Shown piece by piece: positions 26,529 to 35,018 of a stretch of DNA of 64,000 nucleotides. Position numbers and translations under genes: made by a program. Each line of letters begins with the position of its first letter. Position 1 is the stretch's first letter. Source of the DNA: Bifidobacterium goeldii (GTDB lineage Bacteria; Actinomycetota; Actinomycetes; Actinomycetales; Bifidobacteriaceae); contig NZ_QXGL01000001.1 in assembly GCF_003951095.1 (NCBI RefSeq), positions 124,001-188,000 on the forward strand, read 5' to 3'. The notes under the pieces are model-generated. The model worked only from the letters and a program-made list of their open reading frames with translations, ran no database searches and had not been told where the DNA came from.

Positions 26529-27230
26529 TCACCACTCCAAGTCCTTGATATCCATTGGGTGTTCGTTGATGTCGATTGATTTGACGCGCGCGTCGTGCAT
26601 ATGGATGACACGGTCGGCTATCGGCGCGATGGCCGAATTGTGGGTAACGATGACCACGGTCGCGCCCTTTTTGCGGCTTTGATCCTGCAAGATCTGCAGC
26701 ACCTGTTTGCCGGTGTTGTAGTCGAGCGCGCCAGTCGGCTCGTCACACAGCAGGATCTTCGGATTCTTGGCGACGGCTCGTGCAATGGCGACGCGCTGCT
26801 GTTCGCCGCCGGACAGCTGTGCCGGGAAGTTGTTGATGCGGTCCTTCAACCCAACGTCGATGAGCGTTTGTACCGGGTCCTGCGCGTCCTTCACGATTTC
26901 GGAGGCGAGTTCGACGTTCTCCTTAGCGGTCAGATTGGCGACAAGATTGTAGAACTGGAACACGAAGCCGATGTCATAGCGGCGATAGTCGGTGAGCTGA
27001 TGAGCGGTGTAGTTCGAGATGTCCTTACCGTCAATGATGACCTGTCCGGCGGAATTCGTATCCATACCGCCAAGGATGTTGAGCACCGTCGATTTGCCGG
27101 CACCGGATGAACCGAGGATGATCGCCAGCTCGCCCTTCTCGATGCCGAAGCTCACGTCGTTATTAGCGGTGATGGTCGTGTCTCCCATGTGATAGCGCTT
27201 AAAGCTGTGCACCATTTCGATATAGGCCAT
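26529..27230 (-). CDS. ABC transporter ATP-binding protein (MacB/LolD type)
   Basis: The 233-residue ATPase energises the adjacent permease. Walker A is GSSGAGKST, the signature is [14 protein letters not shown], Walker B is [12 protein letters not shown], and the H-loop is VTHN. The Q-loop lies in [15 protein letters not shown]. The C-terminal [11 protein letters not shown] and spacing are those of the LolD/MacB class. AAGGAG precedes the ATG. A divergent TetR regulator and two palindromic operator-like sites lie upstream. Confidence 0.95.
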   Translation of the reverse strand: MAYIEMVHSFKRYHMGDTTITANNDVSFGIEKGELAIILGSSGAGKSTVLNILGGMDTNSAGQVIIDGKDISNYTAHQLTDYRRYDIGFVFQFYNLVANLTAKENVELASEIVKDAQDPVQTLIDVGLKDRINNFPAQLSGGEQQRVAIARAVAKNPKILLCDEPTGALDYNTGKQVLQILQDQSRKKGATVVIVTHNSAIAPIADRVIHMHDARVKSIDINEHPMDIKDLEW

Positions 27231-27250
27231 GTTCGATACTCCTTTCGCGC

Positions 27251-27299
27251 CTCTTGGCTCCCCTTGTCAGGGAGCTGCCGGCATAGCCGGCTGAGGGGT
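27251..27299 (-). repeat. REP-like hairpin element, copy 1
   Basis: On the minus strand it reads CCCCTCAGCCGGCTATGCCGGC, continued by AGCTCCCTGACAAGGGGAGC and CAAGAG. Two nested stems form (GCCGGCTATGCCGGC and CTCCCT...AGGGGAG). A second copy with the same architecture lies at 51775-51823. It sits in the leader of the ABC exporter genes. Confidence 0.7.
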
Positions 27300-27340
27300 A
27301 GTCATGTGTTTGATATAGTCATTTGCCACATATTGAATAA

Positions 27341-27353
27341 ACAACATGTTGAT
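27341..27353. promoter_or_regulatory. TetR operator candidate 1
   Basis: ACAACATGTTGAT contains the perfect 10-bp palindrome CAACATGTTG. It lies between the exporter genes and the divergent TetR gene and matches the second site 124 bp away in 12 of 13 positions. Confidence 0.6.
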
Positions 27354-27464
27354 TTAACTGCCGCAATGGTAGGAACAGCTGAAAACCCAAGTCAATCAAC
27401 GGTTTTAAACAATCTGTCCAGATTAAACAGATCATCAAATACTGTTGATTTTGTCGTTAATCAG

Positions 27465-27477
27465 ACAACGTGTTGAT
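27465..27477. promoter_or_regulatory. TetR operator candidate 2
   Basis: ACAACGTGTTGAT is a near copy of site 1, about 65 bp upstream of the TetR start. Two copies suggest separate control of the regulator and the exporter. Confidence 0.6.
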
Positions 27478-27539
27478 AGAATATCGGTCAGTATCATCCT
27501 TCGTCGGATCATCCGGACATATCAATTCAAGGAGCATCC

Positions 27540-28190
27540 ATGGCAACCGAAACGACATCCACCGCCGCGCCGTCATCCGCGCCGGCCAAGCGCAATACGA
27601 AGACAGAAGCCAAAATCAAGGCTGCGTTCACCACGCTCGTCAAGACAAAAGGCTTCGATGCGATGACCGTGAGCGACATCGCTCGCACTGCCGACATTAA
27701 CCGTGGCACGTTCTACATGCATTACGTCGATAAGTTCGACCTGCGTCAACAGCTCATCGACGACACTATCGATGATCTAACCGAGATCCTCATCGCCAAC
27801 GCTGAGATGGATGATCGGATTACGACGCGCACTGGCAAGGCAATCTGTGACGCGTTCCAAACCCGTGCCATCGCCGAGGCACTGCGATATATCAAAAAAG
27901 ACTACGCGTTCTTCGACGCGGTATCGCAATCCGGCAACGACATGCAACTGTACGATCGAGTCAAAGCAGTGCTCAAGAAGCTCATTGTCGCGCAGGCCAA
28001 ACGGTTCGGCGCCCAGCCGCAGGCCAGCTATAACGGTATTCCCGTTGACTATGCGATGGAAATCCTCGTCTCCGCCGTCTCCTCGATCATCTGGCTATGG
28101 TTGCGCCGTGGCTGCAAGGAATCCCCCGACGAGATATGCCTCATCATCGAAAAAAACAAAACCACTGCCCCAATCGACGTGCTGTGGTGA
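27540..28190 (+). CDS. TetR-family transcriptional regulator of the ABC exporter
   Basis: The 216-residue protein has a TetR helix-turn-helix at about residues 24-70, with TVSDIARTADINRGTFYMHYVDKFDLRQQL. A low-complexity Thr/Ala tail precedes it. The C-terminal part resembles the TetR_C_7-type ligand domain (YFIMEILVSAVSSIIWLWL-like helix near the end). It is transcribed away from the ABC exporter, so it probably represses that operon through the ACAACRTGTTGAT sites. The ligand is unknown. Start ATG follows CAAGGAGCATCC. Confidence 0.88.
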   Translation: MATETTSTAAPSSAPAKRNTKTEAKIKAAFTTLVKTKGFDAMTVSDIARTADINRGTFYMHYVDKFDLRQQLIDDTIDDLTEILIANAEMDDRITTRTGKAICDAFQTRAIAEALRYIKKDYAFFDAVSQSGNDMQLYDRVKAVLKKLIVAQAKRFGAQPQASYNGIPVDYAMEILVSAVSSIIWLWLRRGCKESPDEICLIIEKNKTTAPIDVLW

Positions 28191-28207
28191 TAAGTATCAA
28201 GCTCAAT

Positions 28208-28417
28208 CTTGTAGTTCCGCTCATAATTCCCGGCACCAAGCGCATCGACCGCCTGTGGCAGAACCTCGGCGGCGCGGCCGTCACGTTCACACCGGATGAA
28301 CTGGCTGAGATCAACCGCACGCTTGACTCGATCACCATCCCACGTGCCCGCTGCCTGTCTATCGCCAAGGGCATGCAGGAGCGCATCGTAGACGCCGGCT
28401 TCACCGTGCGCGACTGA
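28208..28417 (+). pseudogene. C-terminal fragment of an aldo/keto reductase
   Basis: About 70 codons match the conserved end of aldo/keto reductases: IIPGTKRIDRLWQNLGGA, then VTFTPDELAEINRTLDSITI and a final MQERIVDAGFTVRD. No start or catalytic half is present; the frame upstream is inside the TetR gene. It directly follows that regulator, and an intact aldo/keto reductase of another subgroup lies 0.5 kb away. Confidence 0.75.
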
Positions 28418-28423
28418 TCCGAT

Positions 28424-28770
28424 TCACAACAGATTCAGACCGTCGACCCACTGGGCGAGCTTGGTCTCGCTTTCGGAGGCGACGATGCGACGGCCCGGCA
28501 CCCCACCGGGCGTCGGGTGCGGAATCGTGCAGCTGCACGCCGTCGGCGCCGCGCGTACTGGAACCGGACGTGGCGAACGTCACGATGGTCTTGCCAGCCC
28601 AGTCCGCGCTTTCGAGGAACGTGCGCACCACGCGCGGCGCGGTCTCCCACCACAGCGGGTAGCCGACGAACACCACGTCGTACGGCTCCACATCAATCGA
28701 TTCGGCGAGCGCCGCCGGGTCACAGTGACCGCCCGGTTTGATCTCGTTGGTGAGATCATCAGCGTGCCGA
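28424..28770 (-). pseudogene. Decayed flavodoxin gene
   Basis: The minus strand encodes a flavodoxin-type core (DPAALAESIDVEPYDVVFVG, then YPLWWETAPRVVRTFLES and GKTIVTFATSGSSTRGADG). A frameshift near 28505 follows, after which GRRIVASESETKLAQWVDGL continues in another frame to the stop at 28424. The N-terminal FMN-binding strand is missing. It is convergent with the aldo/keto reductase fragment. Flavodoxins and aldo/keto reductases often neighbour each other in bifidobacterial redox modules. Confidence 0.7.
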
Positions 28771-28870
28771 GATACACGTTCGGTTCTCGCACGAACGGTA
28801 GCGTTCCGCCCGCGGCTCGCGAGTCTTGGGCCATGAGTCGCACGAGCAGGCATTCGGCGACGAATACGAA

Positions 28871-28899
28871 CAAGCCCCCGATGTGTCATCGGAGGCTTG
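28871..28899 (-). terminator. Terminator of the aldo/keto reductase gene
   Basis: CAAGCC-TCCGATG and CATCGG-GGGCTTG form a stem with a 3-base loop, followed on the minus strand by TTCGTATT. It lies 20 bp past the stop. Confidence 0.65.
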
Positions 28900-28918
28900 C
28901 GCGAGATCAGGCGAATGC

Positions 28919-29911
28919 TTAATGGTTGAAGGCCATGACGCCGACGAGCTTGTGCGGCACATACGGCTCCTCCAAGTAGGCGATTTCCTCGTCCGTGAGC
29001 GTGAGGTTCACGGCATCGAGCGCGCCGTCGACATGGTGCGGCTTGGTCATGCCGACCACGGGTGCGGCCACTTTGGTGAGCAGCCATGCGAGCGATACGG
29101 CGGTCATCGACGTGTCGTGCCGTTGCGCGATTTCAGCCACGCGTTCGATGATCACGTCGTCCTGCACTTCAGTGGCGTCGTACTTGGAGTGCGCCACCTG
29201 ATCCTCGACCAGTCGCTTGGTTTTCTCCGCACCGGGCAGACGAGATAGTCGGCCGGCGGCGAGCGCACTGTACGGGGTCATGGCGATGTTGTCTTCACGG
29301 CACAGTTTGGTCAGTTCGCGTTCGTCTTCGCGGGCGATGAGGTTGTAGTGGCTTTGAATGGACACGAACTTGGCCCAGCCGTTGGTTTGAGCGAGATTGT
29401 TCATTTTGGCGAGCTGGTAGGCGTAGCAGTTGGAGATGCCGATGGCGCGCGCCTTGCCGGCCTTGACGGCCTCGTTCATGCCTTCCATGATCTCTGCCAT
29501 GTCGGTGTGGTAGTCCCACATGTGGCAGATGTACAGGTCCACATAGTCGAGGCCGAGGTGTTTGAGGCTTGCGTCAAGGTTGCGTGCCACGTGCTCCTGT
29601 CCGGTCACGCCGGCTTCGCGCTCGGCGTCCGTGCGCGGCAGGAACTTGGTAGCGATCTGATAGTCCTCGCGTTTGGCGGCGATCGATCGCAGCGCGCGGC
29701 CGACGTATTCCTCGCTGGTACCGTCCGCATAGCCGATGGCCGTGTCGTAGAACGTGATGCCGTGCTCGAATCCGTACTGGATGATCTCGCGCGACCGGTC
29801 AGCGTCGAGTATCCACGAATGATGTCCCTTGGTCGTGTCGCCGAATCCCATGCACCCCATGCAGATACGGGACACGGTCACATCGCTGTTGCCGAGTTTG
29901 GTGTATTCCAT
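28919..29911 (-). CDS. Aldo/keto reductase
   Basis: The 330-residue TIM-barrel oxidoreductase reduces carbonyls with NADPH. The catalytic tetrad is visible as Asp and Tyr in FYDTAIGYADGTSEEYVGRAL, Lys in DYQIATKF, and His in LYICHMWD. The cofactor region is TPYSALAAGRLSRLPG. It resembles the YhdN/Tas-like group (AKR11-14). The physiological substrate is unknown. The start is preceded by AAAGGAGCGG. It is followed by its own terminator and sits alone between decayed genes and an SGNH hydrolase. Confidence 0.9.
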   Translation of the reverse strand: MEYTKLGNSDVTVSRICMGCMGFGDTTKGHHSWILDADRSREIIQYGFEHGITFYDTAIGYADGTSEEYVGRALRSIAAKREDYQIATKFLPRTDAEREAGVTGQEHVARNLDASLKHLGLDYVDLYICHMWDYHTDMAEIMEGMNEAVKAGKARAIGISNCYAYQLAKMNNLAQTNGWAKFVSIQSHYNLIAREDERELTKLCREDNIAMTPYSALAAGRLSRLPGAEKTKRLVEDQVAHSKYDATEVQDDVIIERVAEIAQRHDTSMTAVSLAWLLTKVAAPVVGMTKPHHVDGALDAVNLTLTDEEIAYLEEPYVPHKLVGVMAFNH

Positions 29912-30093
29912 ACCGCTCCTTTGCTGACGTTTCGAAGGCTATGCGTCTTAGGCATGTGCCCGTACGACATCCACCATCCATTACACAGCATGTTCCGGGA
30001 TGAAGCCAATGACCTTGGCCAATGGCCAGCCATGCCCTGCACGTATGGCAATTCGGCGTTGCCTGTCCCGCAGCAGCCATCCGGCGCCGAGCG

Positions 30094-30732
30094 TCAGCGG
30101 CGCCTGTCCCGATCGTCGAGCAGTATCCGTGCCATCGCGTCGGCGAACTTGGCGTGATTCTCGTCGTCCATGTGCAGCCGGTCGAGGTTGCTGGCCTCAG
30201 CCACCTGTGCAGCGTCAAGGAACAGGCAGTCTTCGCGCTCGGCCACCTGCCGGTACTCCCCCGCCAGCCGGTGCGACAGTTCCACCGCATCCTCGTCGAA
30301 GCCGATGAACCCGCTGGTCGAGATACCGGGTTTGATGTAAATCGGCGAAACGATGACGATGCGCGGCGTCGGCGCCCCGCGGTTGTCGGTGATCTTCACC
30401 TCGCGCACGAGCATGTCGATACCGGCGGCGATCACGCGAGCGTCGGCATGGAACATGGCCTTCATGTCGTTGGTGCCGAGGGCGATGATGACATAGTCGA
30501 GCGGCCGGTGTGTGATGAGCGCGCCCGGTAAGGCCTGAAGCCCGTTGCGATGCGGTTCGATCGGATTGTTGAACACGGTGGTGCGCCCGCCAAGTCCTTC
30601 CTCGATCGCATACCATTCGTCGCCGAGCAGGCGCTGCAGCCGCCCAGTCCAGCGCACCTCGCGCGGGTGACGGCCGCCGGCAGGGTTCGTACCGTTGGTG
30701 TTGGAATCACCAAAGCATAATACGTTGATCAT
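30094..30732 (-). CDS. SGNH/GDSL-family hydrolase
   Basis: The 212-residue esterase/lipase-type enzyme has the four blocks of the SGNH fold. These are FGDSNTNG with the nucleophile Ser, GLGGRTT with the oxyanion Gly, GTNDMK with Asn, and DDENHAKFADAM with the catalytic Asp-His. No signal peptide is seen, so it acts in the cytoplasm. Related enzymes de-esterify sugars or acyl groups. GGAGAGGTGG precedes the ATG. Confidence 0.87.
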   Translation of the reverse strand: MINVLCFGDSNTNGTNPAGGRHPREVRWTGRLQRLLGDEWYAIEEGLGGRTTVFNNPIEPHRNGLQALPGALITHRPLDYVIIALGTNDMKAMFHADARVIAAGIDMLVREVKITDNRGAPTPRIVIVSPIYIKPGISTSGFIGFDEDAVELSHRLAGEYRQVAEREDCLFLDAAQVAEASNLDRLHMDDENHAKFADAMARILLDDRDRRR

Positions 30733-30924
30733 GATCGTCCACCTCTCCTCGCTGTGCCGCCGCGCCTAACGTCTGTGACACATTGACATCTGATGCCGAG
30801 CATACCGCCGGTGAATGCACATTCCGATCGCTTGCCACGGGTTGCCATCGTCCAGCATTGACGGACATACCGGCCGACGGACGGGATTGCTGACCACGGC
30901 GGCGTCGGCCTGTACACTGGCGCC

Positions 30925-31365
30925 ATGCAGTTGACGGTGAAACGATTCGAGGAACTGAGCGCGGCGGAATTGTACGAGATCTACCGCGTGCGCGTGGCGG
31001 TGTTCGTGGTGGAGCAGCATTGCGCCTATCAGGAGGTCGACGACGCGGACCGGTGTTGCTGGCATGTGTTTCTGCACGACAAGGACGGCATCGCCGCCTA
31101 TTGCCGCGTGATCGATCCGGGCGTCACATTCCCGGAGGCTTCGATTGGGCGTGTGCTGGCGACCCGCCGCCGGCAGGGGCTTGGAACGCGGATCGTACGC
31201 GAAGGACTTCGCGTGGCGCAGGAACGTTCGCACGCTAATACCGTGCATATCGAAGCGCAGACCTATGCGCGCGGGCTTTACGAACAGCTCGGATTCACGC
31301 AAGTCTCCGACGAGTTCCTTGAAGACGGCATCCCGCACATCGGCATGATCTGGCGGGCGCAATAG
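30925..31365 (+). CDS. GNAT acetyltransferase, ElaA type
   Basis: The 146-residue protein begins with the ElaA-like LTVKRFEELSAAELYEIYRVRVAVFVVEQ pattern (only the first and last parts are diagnostic). It has the acetyl-CoA pyrophosphate loop RRQGLGTRIV, and ends YEQLGFTQVSDEFLEDGIPHIGM. ElaA proteins are N-acetyltransferases of unknown substrate. It stands alone between divergent and convergent neighbours. The ATG lacks a good ribosome site. Confidence 0.87.
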   Translation: MQLTVKRFEELSAAELYEIYRVRVAVFVVEQHCAYQEVDDADRCCWHVFLHDKDGIAAYCRVIDPGVTFPEASIGRVLATRRRQGLGTRIVREGLRVAQERSHANTVHIEAQTYARGLYEQLGFTQVSDEFLEDGIPHIGMIWRAQ

Positions 31366-31397
31366 TACGTGCAAGTTTCGCAATCACGCTCTAATCT

Positions 31398-32315
31398 TCA
31401 CTCCGGCAACACAGAACGCCGCGAAACCCGTCCGGCAACGGCACGATATTCCCTTGGCGTGCATCCATAGCGTTGCCGAAATCGTTTGGCGAAATAGCTG
31501 GCGTCGTTGAACCCGCAGACATGGGCGATGAGCGCGACGGAATCGTCGCCGGAGACGAGCATCGCCGCGGCCCGACGCAGACGGTAGGAGATCAGGTACT
31601 CCCCCGGGCTAACTCCGGCGAGACGTGTGAACAGCCGGAAGCATTCGGTGCGACCGATGCCGGCGCTGGCCGCGATGTCGGGCAAACCGATGCCGGCATC
31701 GAAATGCCGTTGAATGAACGTCATCATGGTGCGTATGCGCCGTTCGCGAAGCAGTTCCATCTCGTCTGGTCGCTCGTCCGGCACCTTGTCGATCGCCGAC
31801 AACGTCAGCCGCCACAGTCTCGCCACATGTTCGACGTATTCCAGTGGCGCAGTTGTCTCGCGTTTACCGATCGACGTAACCGTCAGTATTTCCGCAAGCA
31901 TGTCACGGTTTCGGCTCGCGTCGAGACGTAGTCCGGCGAGCGGCCGGTTCACGACCGGCAGTATGTGTTCGCTGTAGATCGTGCCGGACGGCTGCCCGGT
32001 GAAAAACAACGGAGAGAACGTGACGCAGCTCATGATCGCACCCGGCGTGGGATTGTCTGCCGAGTGCAGCGCTTCGGAATTGACGAAGATGCCGTCGCCC
32101 TGTTCGAGCCGTATCGCGTCGCCGCCGCCCAGATGATAGTTGCAGGCGCCACGCAGCATGATCGCGAACTCGAAGTCGCGATGCCAGTGCACGTTGATCT
32201 CGTGGCCAGCAAGCGTGTCGAAGTAGTCCATGCAGAAGTGAATCGGCAGAGTGGGATCATCGTACTGCACGTCCTCCAGATAGTCGGAGTTCACCCGAAC
32301 CGCAATGTTCGCCAT
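31398..32315 (-). CDS. AraC-family transcriptional regulator
   Basis: The 305-residue protein has an N-terminal cupin sensor (about 25-130, VHWHRDFEFAIMLRGACNYHLGGG) and two AraC helix-turn-helix units at the C-terminus (about 200-300). These are LPDIAASAGIGRTECFRLFTRLAGVSPGEY and the second with VALIAHVCGFNDASYFAKRFRQRYGCTPREYR. Sugar or glycoside sensing is typical. It diverges from the DUF1349 gene, and repeated GGAATNATC words between them are likely its sites. Confidence 0.9.
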   Translation of the reverse strand: MANIAVRVNSDYLEDVQYDDPTLPIHFCMDYFDTLAGHEINVHWHRDFEFAIMLRGACNYHLGGGDAIRLEQGDGIFVNSEALHSADNPTPGAIMSCVTFSPLFFTGQPSGTIYSEHILPVVNRPLAGLRLDASRNRDMLAEILTVTSIGKRETTAPLEYVEHVARLWRLTLSAIDKVPDERPDEMELLRERRIRTMMTFIQRHFDAGIGLPDIAASAGIGRTECFRLFTRLAGVSPGEYLISYRLRRAAAMLVSGDDSVALIAHVCGFNDASYFAKRFRQRYGCTPREYRAVAGRVSRRSVLPE

Positions 32316-32356
32316 GCCACGTCACCTCCATACATCTTCGCGCAGTGAATCCATCA

Positions 32357-32448
32357 TGGAATGATCCTTCTATATTTCGGAATCATCATCCCAATATTTT
32401 ACCAAAGCAAGCGGAATTTGAGAGAGCTTACGGAATTATCATCATAAT
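32357..32448. promoter_or_regulatory. Repeated AraC-type binding words
   Basis: CGGAATCATCATCCCAAT (32378-32395) and CGGAATTATCATCATAAT (32431-32448) match in 15 of 18 positions and are direct repeats. A shorter TGGAATGATC lies at 32357. They sit between the AraC gene and DUF1349. Confidence 0.55.
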
Positions 32449-32520
32449 CAATCATCCCAGCCAAACGGGGATACGTAAACGGGCACCAATCCCGGATCGC
32501 CGATAGAAAGGAATCCCATC

Positions 32521-33087
32521 ATGCTGTGTGCAAACTCAGACAGCGTCACATTCAACATCAGCTGTAACGTGCTGACCGTCGATGCTCTGCCGGGCAAGGA
32601 CTTCTTCGTCAACCCTGTGGACGGCAGCGTGGTAGCCGACGCGGCCTTCGTCTACCGTCCGGTCACGGGCGACTTCGTCTGCCGCGCCAAGATCTCGCTC
32701 GAACATAAGGCGAAGTTCGACGGCGGCGCACTGTTCGCCTATCAGGATGACACTCATTGGGTGAAGGCCTGCTTCGAGCAGGGCGATTACGGGTTCAAGT
32801 CGGTGGTCACTGTGGCGACCGACGGCGTTTCGGACGACTGTTACGGCGTCACCGTTCACGGCAATTTCGTCTGGTTGCAGCTCGCCCGCACTGACGATGT
32901 GTTTTCGATTCACTACTCCTTCGACGGCATGCAGTGGTTCATGTCGCGTCTGTGCTCCATGCGGTTCGACCGACTGCTCAAGGTCGGGTTCGAGGCCCAG
33001 TCCCCCACCGGCGAAGGTGGCCCGCGCACCTTCACCGACTTTGAGATCCTCGACCATCGCCTGTCCGATCCGCGCGCCGGACAGTGA
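32521..33087 (+). CDS. DUF1349 domain protein
   Basis: The 188-residue protein fits the DUF1349 family of concanavalin-like beta sandwiches, which resemble sugar-binding or xylosidase C-terminal modules. Markers are DFFVNPVDGSVVADAAF, the GDFVCRAKI strand, GGALFAYQDDTHWVKACFE, FVWLQLARTDDVFSIHYSFDG and GFEAQSPTGEGG. No signal peptide is present, so it is cytoplasmic and of unknown role. It is divergent from an AraC regulator that probably controls it. AAAGGAATCCC precedes the ATG. Confidence 0.85.
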   Translation: MLCANSDSVTFNISCNVLTVDALPGKDFFVNPVDGSVVADAAFVYRPVTGDFVCRAKISLEHKAKFDGGALFAYQDDTHWVKACFEQGDYGFKSVVTVATDGVSDDCYGVTVHGNFVWLQLARTDDVFSIHYSFDGMQWFMSRLCSMRFDRLLKVGFEAQSPTGEGGPRTFTDFEILDHRLSDPRAGQ

Positions 33088-33196
33088 CCGCGCAACTCCC
33101 GGGTCATGTTCGGCTTATCCGATTCGATCCGGATGCATCAAGTATGCCACCTATAATGTACGACCGTACACAACTTCGGCGAAGGAGCGAACAACC

Positions 33197-33853
33197 ATGA
33201 CCACGAACACCTACGACGTCACCGCGGACCTCACGCCCGAAGGCCGCGCTGAATGGGACCTGATGGTGGCCGGCGAGGTCTATCAGGACTCGCACCCGGA
33301 GATCGAGCGCAAGCGCGTGGAGGCCAAGAAGCTGTTCCGCGCCTACAACGCGCTCGACTACGATCAGGAGACCGAACGCCGGGTGATCATGGAACAGTTG
33401 TTCGCCGAGGTCGGCGACGACGTGTTCATCGAACCGAACTTCCGCTGCGAAATGGGCCGCAACATCTCGATCGGATCGCACGCATACATCAACTTCGACT
33501 GCGTGATGCTCGACAACGCGCCGATCACGATCGGCGACTACGTGTGGCTCGCGCCGATGGTCGGCCTGTTCGCCACGAACCACGCGCTTGACTTCGAGGA
33601 GCGCAAAGCAGGTGCGTGCCAGGCCAAGCCGATCGTGATCGAGGACGGCGTGTGGCTGGGCGGCCATGTGACCGTGCTCGGCGGCGTGACCATCGGCCGC
33701 GGCTCGGTCATCGGTGCGGGTTCGGTCGTCACGCACGACATCCCGGCCGGTGTGGTCGCCGTGGGCAATCCGGCCCGCGTGCTGCGCCCGATCACCGAAG
33801 CGGACAAGACCGGTTTCTGCGAGCGCATCGCAGCCCGCGACACGACCCGCTGA
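33197..33853 (+). CDS. Sugar O-acetyltransferase (Maa/LacA hexapeptide family)
   Basis: The 218-residue left-handed beta-helix protein transfers acetyl from acetyl-CoA to a sugar such as maltose, glucose or a galactoside. The N-terminal helical Mac domain (MVAGEVYQDSHPEIERKR) is followed by hexapeptide repeats with the catalytic His in GLFATNHALDFEE. The C-terminal coils include WLGGHVTVLGGVTIGRGSVIG and GNPARVLR. GAAGGAG precedes the ATG. Confidence 0.9.
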   Translation: MTTNTYDVTADLTPEGRAEWDLMVAGEVYQDSHPEIERKRVEAKKLFRAYNALDYDQETERRVIMEQLFAEVGDDVFIEPNFRCEMGRNISIGSHAYINFDCVMLDNAPITIGDYVWLAPMVGLFATNHALDFEERKAGACQAKPIVIEDGVWLGGHVTVLGGVTIGRGSVIGAGSVVTHDIPAGVVAVGNPARVLRPITEADKTGFCERIAARDTTR

Positions 33854-33950
33854 CGATATCCCCTTTCGCGCCCCCGTCTATCGGTCTGCCCGCACGAACA
33901 TCGAGGCCGTGCGGGCGCCATGCGGGCATACAGAGAGCCGCCCGCGGGCG

Positions 33951-34319
33951 TCATGCCGATCGGCCGGTGGAATCACGCGCGTCAAGCAGGAGTTGACCCC
34001 ATTTTTCAAATTCTTTGAGTGCGGGGATGATCGCGTAACCGTTGCCAGTCAGTGAGTATTCGACGCGCGGTGGGACTTCGTTGTACTGAGTGCGATTGAC
34101 CAGGCCGTATTCTTCGAGGTCACGCAACGTGTTGGTCAGCATCATATTGGTGATGCCGAGTTCGCGTTTGATCTCGTTGTAGCGCGCGGCGCCTCGTTCG
34201 CTCAGCACATACATGACTGGCAACTTCCATTTGCCTTCGATGGCTTTGAATGCGTAGCCCATCGCGCATGTGGGTGAGATGATGCCATCAGCCCCAGTGT
34301 TTTCAACATGCTTGCTCAT
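33951..34319 (-). CDS. HxlR-family transcriptional regulator
   Basis: The 122-residue winged-helix protein has the family cysteine near the N-terminus (ISPTCAMGYAFKAIEGKWKLPVMYVLSE), then RYNEIKRELGITNMMLTNTLRDLEEYGLV as recognition helix. The wing is PPRVEYSLTGNG. Single-cysteine HxlR proteins sense quinones or electrophiles. It is divergent from three redox genes (34461, 35019, 35849) and likely represses them. Confidence 0.9.
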   Translation of the reverse strand: MSKHVENTGADGIISPTCAMGYAFKAIEGKWKLPVMYVLSERGAARYNEIKRELGITNMMLTNTLRDLEEYGLVNRTQYNEVPPRVEYSLTGNGYAIIPALKEFEKWGQLLLDARDSTGRSA

Positions 34320-34381
34320 GATCTCTCATCCTAACATCGCTGCCATATCACAAAAATCAGTTTTTTATTCTAAGAACGAAA

Positions 34382-34403
34382 AGTATATGTACTGATGCAT
34401 ACT
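34382..34403. promoter_or_regulatory. Possible HxlR operator
   Basis: AGTATATGTACTGATGCATACT has matching 5-base ends (AGTAT/ATACT) with a partly symmetric centre. It lies between the HxlR gene and the divergent FMN reductase gene. Confidence 0.4.
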
Positions 34404-34460
34404 GTCCTTATCAGAACGCGACGGACTACCGTCGCAACGTTGAAAGGAACAGGAGTCAAT

Positions 34461-34976
34461 ATGGCCAAGCACATTCTCGTCATCCAAGGCAGCCCGACCA
34501 AGGGCGGTAACGCCGACATGCTCGCCGATGCATTCATCGAAGGCGTCGAGGCCGCCGGCAACACCGCGACCAAGCTCACGCTCGCGGACATGAACATAGC
34601 GCCGTTCACCGGCTACGACCAGCCGGCCGACGACATGACGACCGTGATGGAGCAGATGAAGGCGGCGGACGGCATCGTGATCGCCACACCGACCTATTGG
34701 ATGCAGTTCTCGGCGCAGATCAAGGCGATGATGGATCGCCTGCCGTTCGACGCGCACGACGACCTGGCCGGCAAGGAGTCGGCGCTGCTGGTCGCCGGCG
34801 CCAGCCCCGAGGAAGTACTCGCTAAGAACATGCTCGGCTACTACACGATGTGCTTCGGCGAAAGCCTCGGCTGGAAGATCAAAGGGTCCGTGCTCGCCGC
34901 CGGCGTGTTCGCCCCCGGACAGGTTGCTGCAACCCCGTATCTCGACAAGGCACGCGAGCTCGGCCGCGAATTCTAA
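34461..34976 (+). CDS. NADPH-dependent FMN reductase / flavodoxin-fold oxidoreductase
   Basis: The 171-residue flavodoxin-fold protein has the FMN phosphate loop VIQGSPTKGGNADMLADAF and the second flavin loop ATPTYWMQFSAQIKAMMDR. It ends in a short helical tail. Such enzymes reduce quinones, azo or nitro compounds or serve in iron release. ATG 34461 follows AGGAGTC. It is first in a plus-strand redox set controlled by the divergent HxlR protein. Confidence 0.87.
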   Translation: MAKHILVIQGSPTKGGNADMLADAFIEGVEAAGNTATKLTLADMNIAPFTGYDQPADDMTTVMEQMKAADGIVIATPTYWMQFSAQIKAMMDRLPFDAHDDLAGKESALLVAGASPEEVLAKNMLGYYTMCFGESLGWKIKGSVLAAGVFAPGQVAATPYLDKARELGREF

Positions 34977-35018
34977 GTCGAACACCGCGCAATACAACAC
35001 GTTACGAAGGAGCGTCAT

